This document shows, one piece after another, positions 1 through 8,968 of a stretch of DNA of 64,000 bases (within the stretch, counting starts at the first letter, position 1; each line of letters begins with the position of its first letter). The notes beneath the pieces were generated by a model, which saw only the letters and a list, made by a program, of their open reading frames with translations, did no database searches and was not told the origin of the DNA. Both the position numbers and the translations under genes were made by a program. The stretch comes from Allolobophora icterica (Eukaryota > Annelida > Clitellata > Crassiclitellata > Lumbricidae): assembly GCA_963556255.1 (NCBI GenBank), contig OY744615.1, forward strand, positions 19,334,315 through 19,398,314, in the 5' to 3' direction.

Positions 1-40
1 GCGTTTGTCTTCGGTATATTGAGAGACAACCTCGCAATTG

Positions 41-800
41 GTCTAGTTGAGTTGTACACTTTTCTAGCTGAAAATTCCTGTCCACATCAGGTCATTTCAG
101 GAAGACCATTCATAACTCTGACTTCAGCATGAATAAGATTGGTTAAACTACGATGCAGAATTCCAGGGCATTTATCTTAAGGCATTGTGACTGCATAGAG
201 GATATTGCCTGCTACCGCTAGGAATAATATTGCATTGTGATTTCATTGAGGACGTATTGCCTTAGCAACCTGTTCTAACTTCTCGGAATAACTGCATTGT
301 GATTTCATAGATGACGTGTTGTATTGTGATTTCACACAGTATAATGTTTCCGTAGCAACCTCTTGTAATAATTGCATTGTGATTTCATAAAGAAAATGTT
401 GCCGTAGCAACGATTGTCTAACCTCTGGGAATAATTGCATTGTGATTTCATAGACGATATATTGCCTTAGCAACGGATTGTAATAATTGCATTGTGATTT
501 CATGCAAGCTATATTTCCGTGATTTCATAGAGGGCACGTTGCCGTAGCAACCTCTTTTAACTTCTGGGAATGATTGCATTGTGATTACGTGTTCACAGAG
601 GATTAGTGCATTAGCAGTCTCTTGTAATAAATGCATTGTGATTTCATACAGGATACATTGTCATAGCAATTTCGTGTAATAATCGCATTCTGATTTCATT
701 TCAGCTAGAAAAGTGTACAACTCAACTAGACCGTAGCAACCTCATCATGTAATAATTGAACTGTGATTTCACAGATATATACTGCCACCTCTTTTAATAA
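41..800. repeat. Minisatellite array with a 33-bp perfect inverted repeat
   Basis: From about 182 to 800 the sequence repeats a degenerate unit of roughly 50-65 bp built around TTGCATTGTGATTTCAT, then a GTAGCAACCTCTT-like segment and GGAATAAT. A 33-bp segment at 41-73 (starts GTCTAGTTGAGTTG) recurs as an exact reverse complement at 699-731. The right copy sits inside the array; the left copy lies outside it, before about 110 bp of unrelated sequence. Short open frames on the minus strand, with MKSQC-like repeats, are by-products of the repeat and not genes. Confidence 0.8.
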
Positions 801-1015
801 AAAGAATAATAATAACAATGAGAGTATGATGATGATGGTGATCACACTGATGATAATGCTTGGCAATTTTTTAATCTTGAGAGCTAACTGAGATAAAATA
901 ATATCGGGCAAAACAATGACTATGAAAAGTGGGGGTACGGTACCCTCTAGTCCAAAATGTGGGGACACGGGTACCTCTCGTACCCCATGTAAATTACGCC
1001 TATATGGCTATTCTG
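785..1015. repeat. Dispersed repeat, related copy at 15430-15616
   Basis: The block has an ATAATAA stretch, GATGATGGTG, then GGGGGTACGGTACC, CCAAAATGTGGGG and TACGCCTAT at its right edge. The same order recurs at 15430-15616, where it also stops at TTACGCCTATG. The shared right edge suggests the end of a DNA element, but no matching left end or TSD was found here. Confidence 0.6.
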
Positions 1016-1269
1016 ATCGAGCTGCAAGGACAAACCACAAGGTGGGTCTCCTTCACTTATATTTTTGTCGCTTCAAAGAGGAAGTATCTGCGGAGATTTA
1101 AAAAAGCATTGTTTGAAATCTAGCTTGATTAGAACGTCATTCGGGACTTGAAGTGGCCAGCAGCGGGTTTAAAGGGTTGCTTCTCTGTACGACGAAACAA
1201 AAATGGATCAGAGCAGTGCCGATAAGTTGGCCACAGCGTATGCATTTGCCTACTATACACAGTCGTTGC

Positions 1270-1447
1270 CAGGGGCGTCTACACCATAGAAACCTTGGAG
1301 CAAATGCTCCATCCAAGAAATGGGGGGGGGGGAAGATCTGTCAGTGTGTGTGCCACCATTTTAGGGGGGTGGGAAGGAACGGGAAGGGGGAAGAAGAGGG
1401 ACAAAAGGGACGTTGCTCCAATGACTTAGGGGGGATAGACGCCCCTG
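1270..1447. mobile_element. hAT-like MITE, 178 bp, TSD GTCGTTGC
   Basis: The ends are inverted: CAGGGGCGTCTACACC on the left, and CAGGGGCGTCTATCCC when the right end is read on the minus strand. The element is flanked by exact 8-bp copies of GTCGTTGC at 1262-1269 and 1448-1455. The interior is G-rich and has no credible coding region. Eight-bp duplications with CAG-type ends are the hAT superfamily signature, so this is a nonautonomous hAT-like element by inference. Confidence 0.8.
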
Positions 1448-1659
1448 GTCGTTGCTATGTCTATCCGACCACAATTGGCCTTATTCCCCCATATTTCAGT
1501 TTATTTTATATTATTATGTTCATAATGACGATAAACACAATCAGGATATCTGGATATATATCAAACAATCTCAGACATAAGGTTCTCAACCTTAATCCAG
1601 TTTTGCGTGAGCGATTGAAGGAATCACTCAATATTATAATGAGCTAGCTTTCTTTCAAC

Positions 1660-2177
1660 AAGCGCTATACAAATGCACAATTGCACTTGCGATTAATATT
1701 CCCATCATCGTCGTCGTCTATTATATCTTCATCATTCGCTGTCGCATTACGACGACATCGATAAATTATGCAAATGCACATCTTCATGTTTGCGCGTGAC
1801 ATGAAGATGTGCTTAGGCATAATAATTTATCTCTGCAATTGGCCAGCTATTGATTATCGCTCATTCACAGTATCAGCGCTGCTGCTCCAGGGTGAGCAAT
1901 AATTTGGGCGGAAGCGCTGCTCTCATTTTACGACGACCCTGGATGCCAAATGGTCTGTTTGAGACACTTAAACAGGCATTTCCAGTGCCAAAGTGCCACT
2001 GGCACCGAGTGAAGCTACAATATTGCACCTGCTAATCACGCACTAAAAAGGCAGCGTGGCATGATTATCACTGATACGTGAAAAGCCAGATACCTTTATA
2101 ACGTAGACGAAGGCTAACTAAATGGATCGCTAGGCGTCTAGGACTGTCTTTTTCAATCGTGCATTTAATAATCTACG
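1660..2177. other. Non-coding stretch with a 72-bp hairpin
   Basis: No gene is recognised. At 1760-1831 there is a near-perfect inverted repeat, with arms of about 30 bp (1760-1789 and 1799-1831) around a short TTGCGCGTG loop. The arms read ATAAATTATGC and GCACATCTTCATGT on the left, mirrored on the right with a few mismatches. It may be a tiny foldback element or give a hairpin RNA; the sequence alone does not decide. Confidence 0.6.
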
Positions 2178-2340
2178 ATCGTTCTAGATGGTTGAGTGGT
2201 AACACGCTGACACGAAGATCAGAAGGACTCGGTTTCGATACCCTCTAGAGTCTAGCCCCATAAGGTTGACTCAGCCTTCATTCCCTAGGTGGCGATTGTA
2301 AAATGATAAGTAGGACAGAAAATCGCGTACATTTATATTA
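2178..2340 (+). mobile_element. tRNA-derived SINE, family B
   Basis: The head resembles a tRNA promoter, with an A-box-like GGTTGAGTGGTAACACG and a B-box-like GGTTTCGATACCC. It is followed by a body (GACTCAGCCTTCATTCCC, TAGGTGGCGATTGTAAAATG) found again at 13665-13890 (+), 17908-18060 (-), 22480-22710 (-), 46205-46400 (-) and 53690-53830 (-). It is not an intact tRNA gene. Confidence 0.65.
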
Positions 2341-2516
2341 CATTGCTTTCTTAACCCTCGAATGCCCAAGGGGGGGTCCGACCGGACCCCAGACCCGTTT
2401 TTCCACGGATAACTTTAGAACGGCAGCATAATTGTAAAAATGGTTTTAGGACATCCTAAGGACTTCAATTGGGCTTCGTATGATATATTTTGCGTGATTA
2501 TTATACCACTCTGTAG

Positions 2517-2891
2517 CCCACAACCATAGCATAAACCAAGGACACTCCCAAGATAAGCGGCTGATGGTCATACTGGAACATGGTTTACCAGCCCAGAAAT
2601 AAATTTTTAACGCAAGTTATTGTGAAATACCATATATCAGTCGATTGCAAATTGAATTTGGATTATAACAAGCCAAATCCCGTTAAAATATTCCATTCCT
2701 GTACCCCACAACCATAGCATATACCAAGGACACCCCAAGATATGCGGCTGATGGTCATACTGGCATATGGTTTACCAGCCCAGAAATAAAATTTTAACGC
2801 AAGTTATTGTGAAATACCATACATTAGTCGAATGCAAATTGAATTTGGATTATAACAAGCCAAATCCCGTTAAAATATTCCAATCCTGTAC
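2517..2891. repeat. Two 188-bp tandem units, part of a third at 9620-9715
   Basis: Two adjacent units begin CCCACAACCATAGCAT at 2517 and 2705 and are over 90% alike by eye. Each ends with AACAAGCCAAATCCCGTT and AAAATATTCC. The last part of a unit recurs at 9620-9715 beyond the hAT insertion. This shows that the array belongs to the outer piggyBac-like shell and was split by the later insertion. Confidence 0.8.
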
Positions 2892-3170
2892 CCCACAACA
2901 ACAGAGGCGGCGCCAGACACTTTTTGTAACCAGGGCATAGCCAGGGCAGTCATACAAGTAACCAGTGCAGAGGGCGAATTATGGAGAGCGCGGTAGCGCG
3001 AGCTCAAATGTTGACCATGTAAGATCGCTCCGTGCTTGCCATAAATCGCCCTAAGCACTATTATATTTCTCTATAGTCAGGAGGTCAGATGGGCGAAGCC
3101 CCCCGGAAGCTGAACGCTTTTTGACATTTGTAAGGCAAATTTTAACATTCAGTGAATTAAGTGAATTTAT

Positions 3171-3197
3171 ATTCAATTCAATTCAATTCAATTCAAT
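3171..3197 (-). repeat. 3' terminal microsatellite tail of the LINE
   Basis: The + strand shows about five ATTCA repeats, that is (TTGAA)n in the LINE direction. They lie directly after the 3' UTR and mark its end. CR1/L2-type elements commonly end in such short repeats. Confidence 0.75.
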
Positions 3198-3595
3198 GTC
3201 TTTTATTGCATTCCTGACAATTTAACACATACACATATATCATTTCGTAAGGAATCTAGGAAAGCAAAAGGAAGACCCAAAGGGACTAAGGTCCCGCTGA
3301 CGGGCCGCCTATACATGTAATGTACCAAGACAAATTAAGATAAGAATCAGGAAGAAAAGCAGAGAAAAAAGATGAAAGAAGAAAAGAAAGAAATTCAAGA
3401 AGAGCATAACTAAAAAGAAAAAAAATAACCATCTAGGTAATCTTAACTACTCTTAACTAAACTTAACTCGCGCCAGAGGCCATTCAGCCGACCTCCCCGC
3501 ACCCCCACGCCGCGCACACACCCACCGAACAGAATGTACCAGAACCTTTCTGAGTGGGGCCACAATTGGGAATTCCTCGGTATAGATCCAGGTGA

Positions 3596-6500
3596 TCACG
3601 AACCAAGTAGAAATTCTTTAAGATTTTTTTTGAAAGCATAATAAGTGGTAGTGGAGCGGATAGCCTGAGGGATTGATTTCCATAGCTTAGGGCCTGAAGA
3701 TTTAATGCTAAACCCTCGTAAATTTGTACGTGCCCTGTCAGGGCGGTACGTGTGAGCATTTCTTGTTTGATAGGCGTGAATCTGCGAGCCTAAAGTGAAG
3801 TACCCTTCAAAGGACGCTGGTAGCAGTTTGTGCTCATATTGGTAAAGGAATTTCCCTATCTGGAGGGCTCTGATTTGGTCTATTTTTAAGAGTTTTAAAT
3901 CTACGTATAGGGGCCCTGTATGGGCGCGTCTGTCTGCCCCAGCGATTATCCTGAGTACTTTCTTTTGCAGTAATACCAATTTAAGTAGCCTCGAGTCGTA
4001 ATTCGACGCCCAAATTATATTACAGTACGTGAGATAAGGATAAATTAAAGTATAGTATAATTGTTGCCTTATAGTTTTGGGTAGTAAATATGAAATTCTA
4101 TTTAGTATTCCTATGTTTTTGGCTAATTTCTGCGCTATATAACTAATGTGGTTTTTCCAAGTTAGGTGCTGGTCAACCAGCACACCCAAGAATTTTGTGG
4201 ATTCCACTTGAGTAATTGCCTTCCCGTCAAAGTTCAATTTAAGGTCCAGGGGGTGGGCCTTTCTATGGGACGTAAATAGAATGAAATTTGATTTATCTAA
4301 ATTTAGAGTTAGACCATTTGCTAGGAGCCAGTTGCTGACTTTTAATAACTCGGCGTTTATAGTTTCCATAAGAACCAAACTAGACTCATGGGAGAAGAAA
4401 ATGTTAGTATCATCGGCAAAAAGTATATAATAAAGGGTATCAGAAACTTTAGCTAAGTCATTTATGTATATCAGGAAAAGGAGGGGTCCAAGGTTTGAGC
4501 CCTGGGGGACTCCATAGGTAATGTTTCCTATCTCTGACGAGGCCCCGTTACAGACGACCCTTTGGCTGCGATTATCGAAATAGCTGTAGAACCATTTTAA
4601 TTGTGTTCCCCTTATTCCATAGTTTTGGAGCTTTTTCAAGAGAATTTTGTGGTCGACCGTGTCAAAGGCCTTAGCCAAGTCCAGGAATATGCCCACCGAA
4701 TATTCATTATTATCTATAGCTTTAGTAATTCGGTCTTCCATATCTAACAAGGCCATGAATGTAGAATGCCCTTGTTGGAAGCCGTGCTGGGAATGATGTA
4801 TAATCTTCATCTTTGTAATGTAGCTATTGAGTCTATTATACATTATTTTTTCAAGATATTTGGAGAAGTAAGGGAGTATTGAGATTGGTCGATAGTTACC
4901 TAGACTCTCTTTATCTCCTTTTTTGAAAATAGGGATTACTTTAGCTATCTTTAACTTATTAGGGACTATACCAAGAGTGAGGGAAGAATTAATGATTTCG
5001 GTAAGAGGATGGATGACCAGTTTTAGATTGGGAGTAGCAATATAGGGGTCGATGTCGTCAGCTCCCCTGGAGTGAGTTTTCTTGATGAGCCTGCTTATGT
5101 CCATAATCTCCTCGGGAGTGGTTAACGTTAACCCCATAGACTCCTTCACAGAGGGAGGCATGTATTCCTCAAAGGAACAAGAAGCTTCAGGAAGTTTCTC
5201 AGCTAGGTCTGTCGCTATAGTTAAAAAGTAATTGTTAAATTTATTCGCTATTATTCTAGGGTCCTCTATTTTTTCCCCATCTATTATTAGGAGGTTAATT
5301 TTGGTATCTCTAGTTTCTAGATGCATGGCCGATCTTACAAGTTTCCAGGTTGCTTTTAAATCAGTGTGGTGCCTATGAAATTCTATGGCATAGTAGTTTT
5401 TTTCTGCACTTACTCTAATTGCTTTAAATTTGTTCCTATAAGTCACAAATTTTTGTTTGTTTTCTAGGTTCGGATTTTTAAGAAACTTGGAATATAAACG
5501 AGTCTTCTTCTGGCAGGACTTTAATAAGCCAGGAGTCATCCATGGCTGTCTAAATCGGTTCCTTCCCGTTCTTGTCTCAGTTTTAATTGGGAACGCATTA
5601 TCATACATTTTACTATAGTCTTCTATAAACAGGTCATAAGCTTTATTAGGGTTCCCATCTCTGCACAATTTGTAAACTGGGTCCCAGTTCACTTCCGAAA
5701 GAGCTCGCTTAAATTGGGATAAACCTTCCTCGTTCACTAAACGTGCGTCTCTTCGGCCACTCCTTGCTCTAGGCGTCTCTAAAGAGAAGGAGGCAAAAAC
5801 GGGGAGATGGTCAGACAAATCCGACACCAGGATCGAGGCGGTTACTAGCTTGGACCAAGAACTGCAGAAGATGTTATCTATTAGAGAATGAGAACTATCA
5901 GTAATCCTAGTAGGTTTGGTTATAGCCGGAAGGTAATAAGAGGATATTAAAAAATTGTAAAATTTATTTGTTTCAGTATGTTCATTAATTTTTAACAAGT
6001 CTATATTAAAGTCTCCTAACAGTATAGCATCCTTTGATTTATTCCTGATACATGAAACTAGTTCCTCAAATTCCTCATTGAAATCCTTGAGGTCTTGCCC
6101 CGGGGAACGGTAAATAACTCCTATGATTTGAGAACATTTTTTAAGCTGGACTTTAATGAATAGACTCTCATAGGTACTATGTTTGCTTGAGTTTCCGAGG
6201 GGACAGTATTGCTGGTAATTTAGATCCTCTTTTACAAAAAAGCCTACACCCCCTCCTCTACCCTCCACTCTGGGTCGACCTAGAAAGTCGTATCCAGGTA
6301 TATGGATAGTATCCTCCATATCTGGTCCCAACCAGGTCTCCGTAACAGCCAAAACGGTGGTTTGTAGTTTATCTAAAATTTCTCTAACTTCCGTTAGTTT
6401 ATGTGTCAAACTTCTGCAGTTAATGTGTAGAATCGAAAATGGCACCTTTTCAGAATTTATTTCATGCTGCGTCTGTTTAGCTAGTGATTCTAGGGTAATG

Positions 6501-6832
6501 TAGTTACTGCTCCAGTCGGTTCTATGGAAAAAATTTTGGTCGGGATCTACATCCGTACCAATAGTTGATAAGTCGGGATCTAAATCCTGGTGAAATACCT
6601 CCAGTTCGGTCCAATTCCCCACTCTTATTAGGCCCTCATAATTTAACACGTTAGTTTCAATTCCTCCCTTATATTCTTCATCCTCAGAGTTAATTAATGT
6701 AACATGTGTCTCAGCCCTCTCAGAGTGATCAATTGGTTCATTTAGGCTTTCTGTCGGCGAAGTGCATCCGCGGCGCAGAAGGTCCCCAGCCGAGCAGGCC
6801 GCCGTAGTACCTCTATGCTTGAGCCCGGCCAC
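3596..6832 (-). CDS. LINE ORF2: APE-type endonuclease and reverse transcriptase
   Basis: This 1078-residue open frame encodes the enzyme that nicks target DNA and copies the element RNA at the nick. The endonuclease domain spans about residues 130-350, with HINCRS near 136, ETWL near 165, YRSP near 242, GDFNID near 273 and SDH near 340. These hold the expected catalytic Asn, Glu, Asp and His positions. The reverse transcriptase follows: IPIFKKGD near 635, NYRPIS near 646, QHGFQQGHST near 682, LDLAKAFDTVDH near 717, GVPQGSNLGP near 774 and the catalytic FADD near 805. The thumb motif FLGVLVD and a CR1/Jockey-like tail then follow. No stop or frameshift was seen. The start at 6832 is the first in-frame ATG; the first 120 residues are not recognisable and a later start is possible. 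Confidence 0.93.
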   Translation of the reverse strand: MAGLKHRGTTAACSAGDLLRRGCTSPTESLNEPIDHSERAETHVTLINSEDEEYKGGIETNVLNYEGLIRVGNWTELEVFHQDLDPDLSTIGTDVDPDQNFFHRTDWSSNYITLESLAKQTQHEINSEKVPFSILHINCRSLTHKLTEVREILDKLQTTVLAVTETWLGPDMEDTIHIPGYDFLGRPRVEGRGGGVGFFVKEDLNYQQYCPLGNSSKHSTYESLFIKVQLKKCSQIIGVIYRSPGQDLKDFNEEFEELVSCIRNKSKDAILLGDFNIDLLKINEHTETNKFYNFLISSYYLPAITKPTRITDSSHSLIDNIFCSSWSKLVTASILVSDLSDHLPVFASFSLETPRARSGRRDARLVNEEGLSQFKRALSEVNWDPVYKLCRDGNPNKAYDLFIEDYSKMYDNAFPIKTETRTGRNRFRQPWMTPGLLKSCQKKTRLYSKFLKNPNLENKQKFVTYRNKFKAIRVSAEKNYYAIEFHRHHTDLKATWKLVRSAMHLETRDTKINLLIIDGEKIEDPRIIANKFNNYFLTIATDLAEKLPEASCSFEEYMPPSVKESMGLTLTTPEEIMDISRLIKKTHSRGADDIDPYIATPNLKLVIHPLTEIINSSLTLGIVPNKLKIAKVIPIFKKGDKESLGNYRPISILPYFSKYLEKIMYNRLNSYITKMKIIHHSQHGFQQGHSTFMALLDMEDRITKAIDNNEYSVGIFLDLAKAFDTVDHKILLKKLQNYGIRGTQLKWFYSYFDNRSQRVVCNGASSEIGNITYGVPQGSNLGPLLFLIYINDLAKVSDTLYYILFADDTNIFFSHESSLVLMETINAELLKVSNWLLANGLTLNLDKSNFILFTSHRKAHPLDLKLNFDGKAITQVESTKFLGVLVDQHLTWKNHISYIAQKLAKNIGILNRISYLLPKTIRQQLYYTLIYPYLTYCNIIWASNYDSRLLKLVLLQKKVLRIIAGADRRAHTGPLYVDLKLLKIDQIRALQIGKFLYQYEHKLLPASFEGYFTLGSQIHAYQTRNAHTYRPDRARTNLRGFSIKSSGPKLWKSIPQAIRSTTTYYAFKKNLKEFLLGS

Positions 6833-8209
6833 TCCTACAATCCTCTAACTTAGGTCATTCACCCGGCAACAAAATACCACAAACCACAGGCCCATTCCGC
6901 TCCGATTTGCAGTCATCCCTTTTGAGCATGTTTAAATAACCATGGCACAGTTTAAGTAACCATAAAATAATCATATAATAATCACAAGTTTGCCTAAATA
7001 ACTAAAAGATTGTTACATTGTTCCGTTAAAACATATCAAATTTTCAGTTAGTGGACTGTAAGTTGAGGAAGAGTAGTACAGTAGAGTTAGATGTAAGTAC
7101 AGGATGAGCGACAAATTAGTAAGGTAAAGTGAAATCGCGTGGAAGACATCAGAAGCATGACATTTCAAGAACATTAACCATTATAGTTGATAATGTTTAT
7201 ATACCATTAAGAGTTAAATCTTTAATTCGTAACAAAACCAGTTAGGTCTATCTGGTGCCATGGGCAATAGCCTTGCTTAGTCCTTGTCTGTAGGTCACTC
7301 TGGTGCTATGGAAAACATAGGCACCAGAGATAATCTTGATTGGTCAGAGTCAATATCTTGTTGGAGTTCTTCTCATCTCAATAGTCGTATCTATGTAAAT
7401 TATAAGTTTAATGAAAAACTTAACTTAATAATTTAAAAAAAACTGAAAGAGACTCTATTCATAAGTGAGTCAGTAAACCAATTATAACAGCGTATCACAG
7501 AGTAGTATAGCTTATTGATCAAGTGTCTAGACTAGGCTTGATTCGGTGTCGGTCTAGTCCCTATAATATATATAAGTCCCTATACAAGATAAGTCCCTAT
7601 ACAAGATGCCAGGATGACTCAATGGCCACATTCATGACTCTAACAAAAGAAATGAGGAATCAAAGTTTATTCCTTCTGTCAATGTTCGTGAACCGGCTAC
7701 TGAGCGGGTAACCTGATCACCCCATACATCATGCGACAAATTGGTTTCCCTAAATTAACAAGAGTGTATCAGTCATCTGAATAGTGGACCAGGCCACGTC
7801 TCATAGACCTAACAAACAGACTTCCGATAAGCCCTACAAGAGAAGCAATTCTCAACCAGAAAGCGGTCGAGTCTAAATCTCTTTAAAACGCAACATAATT
7901 CTGAATAGAGCAAAACAAAGATAAAGGACGAACGCTTTAGCAGTAGTCTGTTGTCCGGTATCTCAAGGATAATTCTCCACAATTCCAGTTCCCGAGATCA
8001 TAAACTTGTTGATCCGTTAAACCAGGAGTTCGAAGAATAGAAAATAGTTCCCGAGATCATAAACTTATTGATCCGTTAAGCCAGGAGTTCGAAAAAAGGA
8101 AAAATGAAGGACTCACTTCCGCAGAGTGTTCGAGAGTTGCGGTATCCAGGAAGAAATGTGACGGTAGCGGGTTTCGCGGTACGTTAGTTTCCGTGTAGAG
8201 GTTTTGTTC
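6833..8209 (-). other. Unusually long ORF1-ORF2 spacer in the LINE
   Basis: About 1.4 kb separates the ORF1 stop from the ORF2 start, with no ORF longer than about 60 codons. Two-ORF LINEs usually have overlapping frames or a short gap. A 48-bp segment starting AGTTCCCGAGATCATAAAC is repeated at 7987 and 8046 (period 59 bp). The spacer could be an insertion within the element, or could carry a promoter or an internal ribosome entry function; the sequence does not decide. Confidence 0.6.
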
Positions 8210-8968
8210 TTATTCTTTCGATGCTACTGATGCATTAGTCGTCGATAGTTTCTCCAGATCGCTTAATTTAACTATCTTCAACGGTTTTTCACCCGGGGTG
8301 TCGGTGACCCTGAGGAAAACCCAGCCTCCTGTTGTCCAAGTTGAGGACGCTGATCCGGATTTCACCATGTTTCTGGTTTTTGCATACAGCTGGGCATTAC
8401 GGGAGATCAAGTGTTCGTTTATGTAGATCGCCGTCTTCCGTAAGAGTGTGCGAGCACCGAACACCTGACCTCTGGTGCGCTGGGCCGTGAACTTTACCAT
8501 CAGCGGACGGTGCTTTTCTTTTCCCTTGGCTGGAATTCTGTACGCGGTTGAGATGTCTCTGTCAGAGATGTTCAAGCCAAGGGTTGTGTTGCATAGAGTG
8601 ATGATAGCTTGCGTAGCTTCTGACTCTGCCATATGTTTCGATTTGTTCATGCCTTCCAATTCGGGAAGGCCGTGAACTACCAAGTTGTTTTGGCGAGTTT
8701 CCATTTCCGCCAGGTCAAGACGTCGTCCGAGCTCTTCGTTTTGTTCCTCGAGATGAGTCTGCTTGAGTTGCATCTTGTCACATCGTGCCGAGAGCATGTC
8801 TTTTACCATTTGTTCAATGACAGGATTTATCTTTAGTAGAACTCGTTCTATGATTGATTCGACTTTTTTTTCTAGCATTGTGTCAAGTCGAGCCACAAGT
8901 ACCTCCATCACTTTCTCGTCTTTCAGAAGCTCAGCTAGATCCTCAGCTTTAAGGGACTTTTTCGCCAT
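8210..8968 (-). CDS. LINE ORF1: coiled-coil/RRM RNA-binding protein
   Basis: This 252-residue open frame is the likely RNA-binding chaperone that coats the LINE RNA. Residues 1-60 are acidic and helical (LAELLKDEKVMEVL). A coiled coil is likely at about 60-95 (THLEEQNEELGRRLDLAEME). RQNNLVVHGLPE near 92-103 starts an RRM-like fold as in the L1 ORF1p/Transposase_22 family. RPLMVKFTAQRTR (about 154-166) and the following ARTLLRKT and INEHL match the basic C-terminal domain of that family. No zinc knuckle is seen. The start at 8968 opens the only long frame. It lies upstream of ORF2 in the element direction, with a 1.4-kb gap. Confidence 0.88.
   Translation of the reverse strand: MAKKSLKAEDLAELLKDEKVMEVLVARLDTMLEKKVESIIERVLLKINPVIEQMVKDMLSARCDKMQLKQTHLEEQNEELGRRLDLAEMETRQNNLVVHGLPELEGMNKSKHMAESEATQAIITLCNTTLGLNISDRDISTAYRIPAKGKEKHRPLMVKFTAQRTRGQVFGARTLLRKTAIYINEHLISRNAQLYAKTRNMVKSGSASSTWTTGGWVFLRVTDTPGEKPLKIVKLSDLEKLSTTNASVASKE

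Noticed and set aside
243..698. CRISPR-like array because of regular TTGCATTGTGATTTCAT repeats
   Set aside because: Spacing and spacers are not unique, the spacer parts are themselves repeated, and the context is animal nuclear DNA; it is a minisatellite.
1153..1647. 164-codon frame
   Set aside because: It runs straight across the MITE at 1270-1447 and beyond with no motif, so it is chance.
2178..2250. Functional tRNA gene
   Set aside because: The A and B boxes are present but the stems do not pair well and the same head recurs with a SINE body elsewhere.
3484..3759. 91-codon minus-strand frame
   Set aside because: It overlaps the end of LINE ORF2 in another frame and its 3' UTR; a shadow.
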